A stretch of 64,000 nucleotides of DNA from Neobacillus mesonae (GCA_023715865.1 JAMBOW010000001.1:248001-312000); one strand, 5' to 3'. Shown: positions 27,577 to 36,978, numbered from the stretch's first letter. The notes: generated from the letters alone by a model not told the origin. A program made the numbers and translations.

Positions 27577-28068
27577 ATGTTAACCAGCCTAGTGAAACAA
27601 GCTAAAAAGGGTAGTAAAGAGGCTTTATTACGATTAATCATGGACAATCAGGACGAATATTATCGTCTAGCCTATACATACATGGGGAACGAGCAAGATG
27701 CGATGGATGCTTTGGCAGACATGATAGTTATTCTCTATGAGAAGATTGAACAGTTACAAAAAAGCGAAGCCTTTCACAGCTGGAGTAAAACGATTTTAGT
27801 CAATCGGTGCAAAACATTACTTCGCCAAAACAGAAAATTAGTTCCTTTAGAAGATGATAAAAAGGAAGTAATTTCGATTCTCACTGACACTACACCTTTT
27901 CTTTACCTAGAGTCTGAAATAGACATAAAGGAGCTATTGTCTCACCTTAGTGCACAGCAGCGAGAAGCAATCCTTCTTCGCTTTGTACACGATCTTCCTT
28001 ACCAGGCTAGCGGCCTAAATAAACAAAGTGATGAAATAGCGATCTACTGGTATCTGATGTTTGAATAA
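27577..28068 (+). pseudogene. ECF-type sigma-70 factor truncated in region 4
   Basis: 163 residues from ATG 27577 (GAAAGGGGGG seven bases upstream). Region 2 is intact (YYRLAYTYMGNEQDAMDALADMIVILYEKI...FHSWSKTILVNRCKTLLRQ), as is the start of region 4 (HLSAQQREAILLRFVHDLPYQ). The expected helix-turn-helix (EIA...GTVKSR) is then replaced by ASGLNKQSDEIAIYWYLMFE and a stop, with no rescue in the other frames. Without that helix it should not bind the -35. No anti-sigma gene follows. Either a decayed gene or a recombination scar. Confidence 0.7.
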
Positions 28069-28228
28069 TGGGAGGTTTTTATACTCCAGCAGACTTTGCT
28101 AGCATATATGTTAATATGCTGGAGAATTGGACAAAAGTTGGTGCAGTGTAGATAGAGCAAGAGTATACTAAATATGTTAATGAAAAGAGCTGAACTTTGT
28201 AGTGGAGATTCCAACTAAATAGTTTGGA

Positions 28229-28257
28229 AAAAAAGTCGCTATTATTGCGACTTTTTT
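28229..28257. terminator. Bidirectional terminator hairpin
   Basis: AAAAAAGTCGC / GCGACTTTTTT, 11-bp perfect stem with loop TATTATT. T-rich on both strands. It ends the sigma-remnant unit and insulates the following two-component operon. Otherwise 28069-28414 shows no gene. Confidence 0.9.
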
Positions 28258-28414
28258 GTAATATTAGGAAAAAATGTACTGCAGTCCTATTAACAAAAGA
28301 AACTTGCCGCAATCTTAGGAGCATTTAGAGCTTTTTGTAACCTATGGGTCTGAAGTCGAATGCGTGAATCAAAATAGAACTCAGTTTCATACCGTGCACA
28401 ATTGGGGGATTCGC

Positions 28415-30025
28415 ATGTATAAATTAATGATTGTAGATGACGAATTATTAATGCGAGTGGGAATTCGGTCCATGCTTGATTGGGAGAAACACGAATTTTA
28501 TGTTGTTGGTGAGGCGAGTAATGGGAAGGAAGCATTGGAACTTGCCCTTGAAGTTTCTCCCGATGTCATTATTACAGATATTAAAATGCCTATCATGGAT
28601 GGACTACAACTTATTCAGCATGCCTCTGACTCATTGAAAACCTGTAAGTATGTTATCCTTAGTAATTTTGATGAATTTCAGTATGTGAAGACTGCGTTAA
28701 AGTTAGGCGCAGTAGATTATTTAATCAAAACCGAGATAACTGAGGCCTTGCTTGTCGAACTGCTTACTTCAATCCGGATGAAGCTGCAAAAAGAGCATGG
28801 AAGCCTGAAAGAAATGCCTATAAATCCCCATGATATTACACAGAGTTTAAGCCATTTGAAAAATAATTTCTTCCAAGATATTGTAAGCGGATTCATTGAT
28901 AGGACGAATATAACATCGAAGGCTAAAGAGCTGCATATTCGCATAAGAGAAGACAAGCTTGTTCTCATCAAATTTAAGGTGAATTACTACGAATCAGTGA
29001 AGAAGAAATATATTGAAAAGGGGGAAAAGCTGCTCAGATTTTCTATCCAAAATATATTGGATGAGATCATTCCATCGAAATGGAAGAAAGAAATTGTCGT
29101 GGAAAGTTCCTCTGAATATTGGGTTATAGTCAATATGCTTTCTAATCAAGATTCCCCACATACAGATATCAAGAAACTATGCGATAAGATTCTTTTCTCC
29201 ATAAAGGATTTTATGAATCTAACTCTCTCGGCTGGTATAAGCACAGTCGTAACTGGTTTTAGTGGCATTAGAAGGGCATACCAGGAAGCGGAGCTTGCTT
29301 TGCGGCATGATTTTTTCGAAGGTAACTACCAGGTATTGTTTTATGATGATGTCCTTAAAGCTTCGGTTAGAAAAGAAGTGGACATTCTACTTGATCCGCA
29401 GCAAGAACAAGATTTTTTAAAGATTTGGCTAAGCAAAGACGAGAAAAAGGCGGAGGAATTTCTTGAAGGAATCCGATCTGATCTGGAGATACTCCAAGCG
29501 GATGAGAACAGCATTCGTAAAAATTATATTTCGGTCATGGAATTGATAAACAATCATTTATCACGGACCACACAAAGAGTCCAGTCTACATTTAAGGAGA
29601 AAACGTTATACGAAACAGTACTCAAAGGAGAGTACTGGGAAGATATTCACGAAGCTTTGCTGACTCACATTGTTGATTGTTTTAAAGCCGATTCTAGGCA
29701 AAATCAGGAGCGTTCTTACGCCGACCTTGCTATTGAGATTATAGACAAGTACTATGCCGAGGATATTTCATTGCACCGTGTAGCTAATCAAATCAATGTC
29801 AATCCATCTTATCTCAGTCGAATGTTTAAGCAGGAGAAAGGAGAAAATTTTATCTCATATTTGACAAAGGTCCGTATTGAAAGTGCAAAGGCCTATTTAA
29901 TGAATAGAGAACTTAGAGTGTATGAGATTGCTGACAAAGTGGGGTATCAAAACTATACCTATTTCAATAAAATTTTCAAAAAAATGGTTGGCTTAACTCC
30001 TGAAGAGTATAGAGAATTGCAGTAA
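28415..30025 (+). CDS. YesN-like response regulator (REC + AraC HTH)
   Basis: 536 residues from ATG 28415, where GGGGGA lies a few bases upstream; the longer GTG frame from 28364 adds 17 unusual residues. Receiver domain 1-120 with phosphoacceptor D55 (VIITDIKMPIMDG) and K104-region signature YLIKTE, a middle linker, and a C-terminal AraC pair of helix-turn-helix motifs (ISLHRVANQINVNPSYLSRMF; LRVYEIADKVGYQNYTYFNKIFK). Pairs with the kinase 40 bases downstream and probably controls the ABC importer that faces it at 31863-35346. Confidence 0.92.
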   Translation: MYKLMIVDDELLMRVGIRSMLDWEKHEFYVVGEASNGKEALELALEVSPDVIITDIKMPIMDGLQLIQHASDSLKTCKYVILSNFDEFQYVKTALKLGAVDYLIKTEITEALLVELLTSIRMKLQKEHGSLKEMPINPHDITQSLSHLKNNFFQDIVSGFIDRTNITSKAKELHIRIREDKLVLIKFKVNYYESVKKKYIEKGEKLLRFSIQNILDEIIPSKWKKEIVVESSSEYWVIVNMLSNQDSPHTDIKKLCDKILFSIKDFMNLTLSAGISTVVTGFSGIRRAYQEAELALRHDFFEGNYQVLFYDDVLKASVRKEVDILLDPQQEQDFLKIWLSKDEKKAEEFLEGIRSDLEILQADENSIRKNYISVMELINNHLSRTTQRVQSTFKEKTLYETVLKGEYWEDIHEALLTHIVDCFKADSRQNQERSYADLAIEIIDKYYAEDISLHRVANQINVNPSYLSRMFKQEKGENFISYLTKVRIESAKAYLMNRELRVYEIADKVGYQNYTYFNKIFKKMVGLTPEEYRELQ

Positions 30026-30065
30026 GGACCCGTGGGGTTCCGAGAATTGAGGTGCGTCGTGCGTC

Positions 30066-31829
30066 ATGAGGAAGCGTGTCCAACTCTTTCGAATTAAGTA
30101 CAAAATCATGGTGATTTGTATAACCGTAATTATCCTTCCCGTAATTGTGATGACCATCAATTCTTACTACTCTTCTGAACGTTTATTAGCGCAAAATTAT
30201 ACGAAGCTGCTAACCGATCTTGCTAAACAGACGAATATTCGCATTGACGAGTTTCTCAAGGAGATTGAAAAAATCTCTCTGCTCGCCAGTAATGGACTAA
30301 GTAACAGTTTATCCTCGACACATGAAGGAAGTTTTCCGATCCAAGATTTTCTGAGAAATGATAGTGTTCCGAATGAAAATGCCGCCTACGACATTCTCAT
30401 GAATTACATCATGATGAAGGATCGCGTATTCTCCATTTACCTCTACAATTTGAGTGGCGGACAAGATTTATTCGTAAGCCCAAATCAGCCCATCGATAAA
30501 AACTTCAAAATGGCAAAAGAGCTGTGGTTCAAAAAGTTCATGCATTCAAATGATCGAACCATTACGTTGACGACCCGAATCGATAAGCAGTTGGAGAATA
30601 AAATATTGGCAGTCTCCCACGCTCGGAAAATTCACGATGTGGCTACCGGGAGACTGTTAGGCGTCATCGTCGTCAGCATTGATATTAAATTTATCGAAAT
30701 TGTCAATCGCAACCTGCAGGAAGAGCTGAGCTCAAGGTTTATGATCGTCGATGAGGACGACAAAATTGTGTATAACGTAAATGACCAGCTGATTGGCACG
30801 TTGTTTCGAGATAATGTTCGTCCAGACGAATCATTAAATGTTGTAGTCACCAGTCCGCTTAGTCAGCAGAAATGGACGACTTACTTATATATGCCTTTAG
30901 ATGAGCTGACTGCCGATGGCAAAATTTTGGGCCGCAATCTCGTTACACTAGCCATTGTAATGTCTTTCTTTGCTGCCATTATCTCCATATTTCTATCCCA
31001 CGTCATCACTCGACCCATAAAGAAACTTTTTCGAAATATCGGGTTGGTCGAAAAAGGACATTTTGAACAAGTGGAACAGATTCGCTCTCGAGATGAGATT
31101 GGACATTTGTCCATTCGCTTCAACAAGATGTCGTATGAATTGAAGCGAATGGTCGAGAGGGTACAGCAGGAAGAGATGGAAAAAGCGTCTGCCGAGATGC
31201 GAGCGCTGCATGCTCAGATTAACCCTCATTTTCTGTATAATACACTTGGGTCGGTGAAATGGATCGCATCTATGCAGCAATCTGACAAAATCGTTGAAAT
31301 GACAGATGCTTTGATTTCGATGCTTCGTTATGCGACAAGATCTGATGGGACACTGGTCACAATTCGCGAGGAGTTAGATAACATAGCTAATTACGTAACG
31401 ATTCAAAACGTCAGGTACTATGACAGCATTCAAATGAAATACGAGATTGAGGAGAGGTTACTAGATTATTATATGCCCAAAATGATTCTACAGCCGATGA
31501 TTGAAAACGCGATTTTTCATGGACTTTCTGAACTCGAAGAGGATGGAATTATTACGATCCGGATTCATCTGCGGGACAGTGATATTGCTATTGAAGTCAG
31601 CGATAATGGTGTCGGTATGGACCCCCATACGATTCAGCACTTTATGGAAGAAAGGTTGGATGCGGATAAGGGAAGCATGGGAATAGGGCTGCGTAATGTT
31701 CAGCGGCGCATTCAGCTTCATTTTGGTGAATTGTATAGATTACAAGTGTATAGTGAGGTCGGAGAAGGTACAATGTTTACTATTATGTTACCTGCTTTAT
31801 CGAGTGTTCCAGATACCAAAGGAAAATAA
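30066..31829 (+). CDS. YesM-like membrane sensor histidine kinase
   Basis: 587 residues. Two membrane helices (about 12-33 and 293-316) enclose an extracellular Cache-like sensor. A HAMP domain follows, then the LytS/YesM-type kinase core with phosphoacceptor H388 (AQINPHFLYNTLGSVKW) and an ATP-binding region (PMIENAIFHGL; VSDNGVGMD; GSMGIGLRNVQRRI). It should phosphorylate the preceding regulator in response to an extracellular sugar or binding-protein complex. Start ATG 30066 has only a weak ribosome binding site (GAGGTG further upstream). Confidence 0.92.
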   Translation: MRKRVQLFRIKYKIMVICITVIILPVIVMTINSYYSSERLLAQNYTKLLTDLAKQTNIRIDEFLKEIEKISLLASNGLSNSLSSTHEGSFPIQDFLRNDSVPNENAAYDILMNYIMMKDRVFSIYLYNLSGGQDLFVSPNQPIDKNFKMAKELWFKKFMHSNDRTITLTTRIDKQLENKILAVSHARKIHDVATGRLLGVIVVSIDIKFIEIVNRNLQEELSSRFMIVDEDDKIVYNVNDQLIGTLFRDNVRPDESLNVVVTSPLSQQKWTTYLYMPLDELTADGKILGRNLVTLAIVMSFFAAIISIFLSHVITRPIKKLFRNIGLVEKGHFEQVEQIRSRDEIGHLSIRFNKMSYELKRMVERVQQEEMEKASAEMRALHAQINPHFLYNTLGSVKWIASMQQSDKIVEMTDALISMLRYATRSDGTLVTIREELDNIANYVTIQNVRYYDSIQMKYEIEERLLDYYMPKMILQPMIENAIFHGLSELEEDGIITIRIHLRDSDIAIEVSDNGVGMDPHTIQHFMEERLDADKGSMGIGLRNVQRRIQLHFGELYRLQVYSEVGEGTMFTIMLPALSSVPDTKGK

Positions 31830-31861
31830 AAGCCTGCAGCCAATGGCTGCAAGCTTTTTTA
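31829..31861. terminator. Convergent terminator between kinase and ABC permease genes
   Basis: AAGCCTGCAGCC / GGCTGCAAGCTT stem with loop AAT and a TTTTTT tail, starting at the kinase stop codon and ending two bases before the permease stop. Serves the plus strand clearly; may also act on the minus strand. Confidence 0.85.
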
Positions 31862-31862
31862 T

Positions 31863-32753
31863 TTATCCTTTGACGCTGCCCAGCACCAAACCTGTGGTGA
31901 AGTATTTCTGAAGGAAGGGATAAACGAGCAAAATGGGAATGGCTCCTAAAAACATTTGGGCGGCGCGCCCTGTTCTGGCGTTCATCATTGCAAGGAGTTG
32001 GGTATAATCAGAACCTGATTTTAGCATGATCTGCTCAAAGCTCTGGAGAAGAGTCTGGAGATAGCTTTGTAATGGATAATTGTCAGGATTGTTCATATAA
32101 ATAATACCATCAAACCATGAATTCCAATGGCCTACGATACTAAACAAGCCTACTGTTGCGAGGGCAGGCTTGAGGAGCGGAAGTAAAATACGAACCAGTA
32201 CCTGTAAGGGTCCCGCACCATCAATAATCGCTGATTCTTCAACCTCCTCAGGTAATCCCCTAATGAAATTCATAAGGATGATCATGCTAAATACAGGTAG
32301 GGCTCCAGGTAAGATCAGAGACCAAATGGAATCAATTAATCCCATTTTAACTACCACAAGATAGGTTGGAATTAACCCTCCATTAAATAAAATGGTCACG
32401 ATAAAAAATCCCATATAAATATTACGTCCCATTAATTTTTGTTTCGATTTGGAGAGTGGGTAGGCAGTGAGCACCATTAGTACGAGATTTACAATCGTTC
32501 CGAGAATGGTTCGTTTAATGGCTACCCAAAGGGATGTATAAAATGAACTTCCAGTTAATGCGAATTCATATGCCTTTGTCGAGAAATCAACAGGCCAGAA
32601 CGTAACACTCCCTGCAGATACAGCAGCACTGCTACTGAATGATACAGCCAGCAGGTTGATAAACGGCAGGATACAGAGGAGAGAAATTACAATCAATAAT
32701 GTGTAGTTAATGAGATGAAACAGGCGCCTGCCTATGCTTTTATCATTGATCAT
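31863..32753 (-). CDS. Carbohydrate ABC transporter permease (LplC/YtcP-like)
   Basis: 296 residues, six membrane helices. The inner-membrane-protein coupling motif EESAIIDGAGPLQVLVRILLPLLKP (at about residues 177-201) matches the EAA loop that contacts the ATPase. The ending GLVLGSVKG is typical of LplC-type permeases. Third gene of a binding-protein/LplB/LplC operon; no ATPase gene here, so it probably uses a shared MsmX-type ATPase encoded elsewhere. Confidence 0.92.
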   Translation of the reverse strand: MINDKSIGRRLFHLINYTLLIVISLLCILPFINLLAVSFSSSAAVSAGSVTFWPVDFSTKAYEFALTGSSFYTSLWVAIKRTILGTIVNLVLMVLTAYPLSKSKQKLMGRNIYMGFFIVTILFNGGLIPTYLVVVKMGLIDSIWSLILPGALPVFSMIILMNFIRGLPEEVEESAIIDGAGPLQVLVRILLPLLKPALATVGLFSIVGHWNSWFDGIIYMNNPDNYPLQSYLQTLLQSFEQIMLKSGSDYTQLLAMMNARTGRAAQMFLGAIPILLVYPFLQKYFTTGLVLGSVKG

Positions 32754-32768
32754 AATGAAGGTTCCTCC

Positions 32769-33659
32769 TTAGAAGATACGATAGCCAGCTACCTTGTAGG
32801 CCAGGAAATAAGATAGGGCAACCAGAACGCTGGAAATAATGGACTTGAACAGTCCAACGGCAGTGCCAATGGAATATTGTGCTTGTTCAATCCCTAGTCG
32901 GTAAACATAAGTATCAATAATATCACCGGTTTGATACACAACAGGAGAATACAGGTTATAAATTTGATCAAAGCCAGCGTTGAGCACGTTGCCAAGTGAC
33001 AATACAGTCATTAAGACAATCGTTGGCATAAGAAGCGGCAAGGTAATATAAATGGTTTGTTTCCATCGTTTGGCTCCATCAATCACCGCGGCCTCGTAAA
33101 GTCCTGGATCAATGCTGGTTAGCGCTGCCAAGTAAACAACAGTACCAAAGCCGAAGCCCTTCCAAATATCACTGACGATCATGGTCCATGGAAAAATGGA
33201 TGGTGAGCCCAGAAAGGAGATTGGGGCAATTCCGAAGACGCCTAAAAACGTATTGATAATGCCATCGGAGCTAAGAATATCAAGCAAAATTCCGGCCATG
33301 ATGACCCAGGACAAGAAGTTTGGAATATATACAAGGGTTTGGAATGTACGTTTGATAGCACTGTGCAATACTTCGTTCAGTAGTAAAGCAAAAATAACGG
33401 GTACAATAATGCCTCCAATAATCTTGAAGGCGGACATGTATAATGTATTCCAGATGGTTCTCACGAAATTCGGTTGACTAAATACGTGAGTGAAATTATC
33501 CCACCCAACCCAGGGTGAATTAAAGCCGAGACCCGGATTGTATTTCTGAAACGCAATAATCAGTCCGTAAAAAGGGATATAGCTAAAGATGAAGACCAGA
33601 ATCAAGCTTGGTATCAGCATAAGATGATAGGAGCCTTGCTGCCTCCATTTTCTCAGCAT
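32769..33659 (-). CDS. Carbohydrate ABC transporter permease (LplB-like)
   Basis: 296 residues with six membrane helices and an EAA loop (YEAAVIDGAKRWKQTIYITLP). Typical LplB start (YHLMLIPSLILVFIFSYIPFYG) and ending (SYFLAYKVAGYRIF). Forms a heterodimeric channel with the LplC-like permease encoded 15 bases downstream. Imports an oligosaccharide or substituted sugar; substrate not determined. Confidence 0.92.
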   Translation of the reverse strand: MLRKWRQQGSYHLMLIPSLILVFIFSYIPFYGLIIAFQKYNPGLGFNSPWVGWDNFTHVFSQPNFVRTIWNTLYMSAFKIIGGIIVPVIFALLLNEVLHSAIKRTFQTLVYIPNFLSWVIMAGILLDILSSDGIINTFLGVFGIAPISFLGSPSIFPWTMIVSDIWKGFGFGTVVYLAALTSIDPGLYEAAVIDGAKRWKQTIYITLPLLMPTIVLMTVLSLGNVLNAGFDQIYNLYSPVVYQTGDIIDTYVYRLGIEQAQYSIGTAVGLFKSIISSVLVALSYFLAYKVAGYRIF

Positions 33660-33747
33660 TCAGAATTCCTCCGTTCTTGATGTGATGAAGATATGAGCTT
33701 CAAAGCGTAATGGGGGAGAGAACTTGCTCACCCCCTCTAGATTATTA

Positions 33748-35346
33748 CTATTTCCCGTAAGCTTCGTTGACTGCCTCTGTTGCTTCATCTCCACCAGCTG
33801 ATCTCCAATTCTGGACGACAACATCAAAATAGTCGATACTTTCTGTACCCATAATGATCTTTGTGAAACCTTCAGTAAGAATATCATTCAAAGTTGTACC
33901 GTAACTCGCCAAGACCTCCGGCGTTACTCCCCACAATGCCGTCATGATGTAGTTCTTGCTGTCGAGCACATTCTTCGCAAGACCATAAGCATTCTTTGGA
34001 GCCCCCTGTTGCAAATAATCACCAACTGCTCCTGGTGTAGCATTATTCATGAACTCTACACTATTGTTATATTTCTGCCACATACCCGAAGTCGTAAGTC
34101 CATCCGTTTTTTGGGACTGAAGTGCTTCTGATACCGCCTCATATTGCTCGTAATCTGAGTTTGGATTGAGTACACGGAAGGCACCGACAACGTGAGCGAT
34201 ATCATTGTCCAGTAGGCTGGATAAAGTTTCCTTGGACTCATTACCTTCACCTTCATCAACAATGTAGGCGTAGTCGTTCAAAATTTTAATGACCTCTTCT
34301 GGATTGTTGAATCCCTTTTTCATGACAATATAACTGTTGTTTGCAAAAAATATCGATTGTTTCGCTTCTTTTCCGTCGGTAGTAGGGATGATATAAGGGT
34401 AGAAAATGGCCTCTTTACCCAAATTCGAAACGGTATCCACTCCAGGGTTATAACCCCACCATTGGAAGTATGGCTGAATACCAACCTTACCAGCTACTAC
34501 ATCTGCGTTCATTGCATTAAAGTCTTTGATTGCAAATTCCGGATCGATAATGCCCAGTTTGTACCACTCCGCCCATTCGGCTAGAGCAGCCTTCATCTCA
34601 GGTTGGATGGATCCATATGCTAGTTTTCCGTCATTATCTTCAATCCACATGTCGGGATGTGCGTTCCATGCGATGGCGAGCAGGTTTAAGTGATCTAAAG
34701 ATTGGTCCGCTGCTATGCCATATCCGCCGTGTTTTTCCATAAACTTAAGAGCCATATTTTTGACATCTGCCATCTTTTTCGGATCTTCGAGTCCTAATTC
34801 TTCTTTCCAGTCATTCCGAATCCAAATAAAGTCGGGTTGTTCAATTAATCCCCAGTGCATTTGCGGAATGCCGTATAACTTACCATCTTTTATTCCAGAC
34901 TCGTAACTGTCTGCATCAGCCTGCATGTAGCCTTTAAGACGCTCTGAAGCGTTTTCATCAAAGACAGCTGTAAGGTCCATTACCATGTCTGCTTCGATCA
35001 ATTGCTTCAATTGAGAAGGATTAACCCTAAATACGTCGGGGAGATCGTTCGATGATATAGCCAAATTCAATTTTGTATCGTACTCATCGCTCACCCAGTC
35101 TGTTTTGACATCGATATTGAATTCTTCTTTATATCTTCTAATCCAAACGTTGTTTGTAATATCGTCACCCTGCGGATATTTCGCGGAAGTGTATTCTGAC
35201 GTTACGGTGTGAATGGTGACTGCACCAGTCTCATCTGTATCAGAGTCTACACTCGTCGGACTTTTCCCGGTATTACCACTGCACGCCGTCAGCAGTGTGG
35301 TCAACACACATAAACTCAGAAATAAAGCTTTGGCTTTCTTATCCAT
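33748..35346 (-). CDS. Extracellular solute-binding lipoprotein of the ABC importer
   Basis: 532 residues with a lipoprotein signal ending L-T-A-C22. The body (YKEEFNIDVKTDWVSDEYDTKLNLAISSNDLPDVFRV...) is the LplA/YtcQ type of large sugar-binding protein. First gene of the minus-strand operon with two permeases. Ribosome binding site GGGGGAAAG sits a few bases upstream. Likely controlled by the two-component system encoded at 28415-31829, whose sensor may read its loaded form (inference). Confidence 0.92.
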   Translation of the reverse strand: MDKKAKALFLSLCVLTTLLTACSGNTGKSPTSVDSDTDETGAVTIHTVTSEYTSAKYPQGDDITNNVWIRRYKEEFNIDVKTDWVSDEYDTKLNLAISSNDLPDVFRVNPSQLKQLIEADMVMDLTAVFDENASERLKGYMQADADSYESGIKDGKLYGIPQMHWGLIEQPDFIWIRNDWKEELGLEDPKKMADVKNMALKFMEKHGGYGIAADQSLDHLNLLAIAWNAHPDMWIEDNDGKLAYGSIQPEMKAALAEWAEWYKLGIIDPEFAIKDFNAMNADVVAGKVGIQPYFQWWGYNPGVDTVSNLGKEAIFYPYIIPTTDGKEAKQSIFFANNSYIVMKKGFNNPEEVIKILNDYAYIVDEGEGNESKETLSSLLDNDIAHVVGAFRVLNPNSDYEQYEAVSEALQSQKTDGLTTSGMWQKYNNSVEFMNNATPGAVGDYLQQGAPKNAYGLAKNVLDSKNYIMTALWGVTPEVLASYGTTLNDILTEGFTKIIMGTESIDYFDVVVQNWRSAGGDEATEAVNEAYGK

Positions 35347-35654
35347 ATCTTTCCCCCTGTGGTTACATATTTAGGTGAATATTTCCTTGGGAATATTGTA
35401 AAGGGGGCCGGAGGAAAGAGGTATAAACATTATTGACGGGAATACACATTTTTTTTACATGTTGCGTTCCGGGATAAAAATGATAATAATAGTGCATTGC
35501 ATTTATTTTACTTTATTAGGTCTTTTTTTTACCGAGCAACGGAACAGTCTTGTGTGATTGCACAGCCGGAAGAAGACAAGCAAGGTCTATGCATCTACTT
35601 AAGACTGATTGATGCATAACATAGATATTTAATGTTTTTCTTAATGATAGGAGA

Positions 35655-35807
35655 GTGTGGATTGTTGTAGAGGATTACCAATATAGAGTATGGCTATATG
35701 AAGGGGAAACAAACTTTATAGTATACAATATGGGGGGACTTGAATTCACAAATTGTTCTATTTTTCACAATCAAAATGCCATAAATCATAGATTTTTATA
35801 CCATTAA
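35655..35807 (+). CDS. Possible 50-residue small protein
   Basis: GTG 35655 to TAA 35805: VWIVVEDYQYRVWLYEGETN, FIVYNMGGLEFTNCSIFHNQ, NAINHRFLYH. The composition looks like a folded beta-rich protein. AGGAG lies only one base before the GTG, too close to be ideal, and the frame is open upstream to a TAG near 35623, so it may be a remnant. The rest of 35347-35654 holds no gene. Confidence 0.3.
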   Translation: MWIVVEDYQYRVWLYEGETNFIVYNMGGLEFTNCSIFHNQNAINHRFLYH

Positions 35808-35851
35808 GGTATATTAAGATTACCCTATAACACATATATAGGGGGATTAAA

Positions 35852-35944
35852 GTGCTATTTATCACACTAATGGGAATTATTTTTGTTGCTTGTTGTTTGG
35901 CAACATCAGCGTTTTATTTTAGATTAGCGAGAGATGACAATTAA
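35852..35944 (+). CDS. 30-residue single-span membrane peptide
   Basis: GTG 35852, preceded by AGGGGGA (35840-35846, five bases), encodes MLFITLMGIIFVACCLATSA followed by FYFRLARDDN. One hydrophobic helix with a charged C-terminus, resembling small membrane partner subunits. A strong terminator starts 14 bases after the stop, and a good ribosome binding site precedes it, so the unit looks like a genuine tiny gene. No family recognised. Confidence 0.55.
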   Translation: MLFITLMGIIFVACCLATSAFYFRLARDDN

Positions 35945-35957
35945 TAAAAATATCAGC

Positions 35958-35997
35958 GAGCGTTCCTAAAGAATTTTAATTAGGAACGCTCTTTTTT
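35958..35997 (+). terminator. Terminator of the 30-residue peptide gene
   Basis: GAGCGTTCCTAA / TTAGGAACGCTC, 12-bp perfect stem, with a TTTTTT tail. Confidence 0.92.
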
Positions 35998-36164
35998 ATA
36001 AGGTAACTCCTCAGATCATACGATAGTTTTTGAGCTAAAGGCAGATTAAAACATCTTTTAATTCGCTAAAAACGTTATATCCGAGGGAGTTAACTTAGGA
36101 ACGAAGAATTATATTATTGTGCAACAATATAAAGGATAATTAGATATGGAGGAACGGAACAATT

Positions 36165-36377
36165 ATGGGGACGAATGAAGAGAATTTTTCAAACGATAGC
36201 ACTATGGAATTTATCAAAAGTTTATCAGAAAAAGATGCTAAAACTTTCTTAAACCTGATCTATGCCATTTTGAAAGATAACAAAAATCCGAGCGAACAGT
36301 TGATTTCAAATGTGCTATCCATTTATGAGAAGCAAATACCGAGAGTGGTTAAAACCAGGCAGAAAAAATCACTTTGA
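36165..36377 (+). CDS. Small hypothetical protein (70 residues)
   Basis: ATG 36165 has GGAGG about 11 bases upstream. Soluble, charged and helical (EFIKSLSEKDAKTFLNLIYAILKDNK... ending KTRQKKSL). No family recognised. An isolated repeat arm (TTAAGCTAACGGTAAA at 36400-36415) follows. Confidence 0.55.
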   Translation: MGTNEENFSNDSTMEFIKSLSEKDAKTFLNLIYAILKDNKNPSEQLISNVLSIYEKQIPRVVKTRQKKSL

Positions 36378-36511
36378 ATTTTGATTAATAACGAATATTG
36401 TTAAGCTAACGGTAAATGATACTAGAACAAACTTTAAGAGTACCTGGTCAATGAGACTAACTGCTTCGTGTTAAAACTAAGGAAGCAATAGTTCGATAGA
36501 AAAGGAGGTTT

Positions 36512-36556
36512 GTGGTGGCGAATTGCTCGTTATCATTTTTATATATTGGAGGCTAA
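36512..36556 (+). other. Possible leader ORF coupled to the next small gene
   Basis: AAAGGAGG (36501-36508) precedes a GTG pair at 36512/36515 that opens a 12-14-codon frame (VANCSLSFLYIGG) ending TAA at 36554-36556, three bases before ATG 36560. The ribosome binding site of the next gene lies inside this frame. Translation not shown. Confidence 0.25.
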
Positions 36557-36559
36557 AGT

Positions 36560-36793
36560 ATGATACGATTATCTCTGAAAGTTCTCTATGTTAATGGTAT
36601 TGAGAGAGAATATGATATTCCGATGCCAGACGATGTGACTCGTGAAAAATTAGAGAACTATATAGAAGAGCAGGCAGAAAATCTTAACAAAGGTTTTGGA
36701 GATACCGTATTCACTGTTAAAAGCCTCGAAAAGGACAAAATTGTTCAGATTAATATGAAACAGGTTGTTGAGGCAACATTTCAATTTAGATAA
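36560..36793 (+). CDS. Small hypothetical protein (77 residues)
   Basis: ATG 36560 with TTGGAGG eight bases upstream. Alternating beta-strand and helix pattern (IRLSLKVLYVNGIEREYDIP, then an EKLENYIEEQAENLNK helix, then DTVFTVKSL and IVQINMKQVVEATFQF), like a small alpha/beta domain. No family recognised; terminated by the hairpin at 36864. Confidence 0.6.
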   Translation: MIRLSLKVLYVNGIEREYDIPMPDDVTREKLENYIEEQAENLNKGFGDTVFTVKSLEKDKIVQINMKQVVEATFQFR

Positions 36794-36841
36794 ACATACC
36801 CTTGCTAGGTATAACATATTAACTAATTATAAATGAAAGCC

Positions 36842-36905
36842 ATTAAGCTAATGGTAATACAGGAAGGCAGCTGACAATTTAGTCGGCTGCCTTTCATTTA
36901 TCTTA
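36842..36905 (+). terminator. Terminator with a repeat-like left arm
   Basis: ATTAAGCTAATGG at 36842-36854 resembles the dispersed-repeat arm; AAGGCAGC (36864-36871) / GCTGCCTT (36886-36893) forms the stem, then TCATTTATC. Looks like a diverged copy of the repeat and ends the 77-residue gene. Confidence 0.7.
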
Positions 36906-36978
36906 CAACAAAATCGTAGCATTAGAAGAAACGAGCTAAAGTTACAAAATAGCGACCTGAATCTCATTTAAGGCCCTA

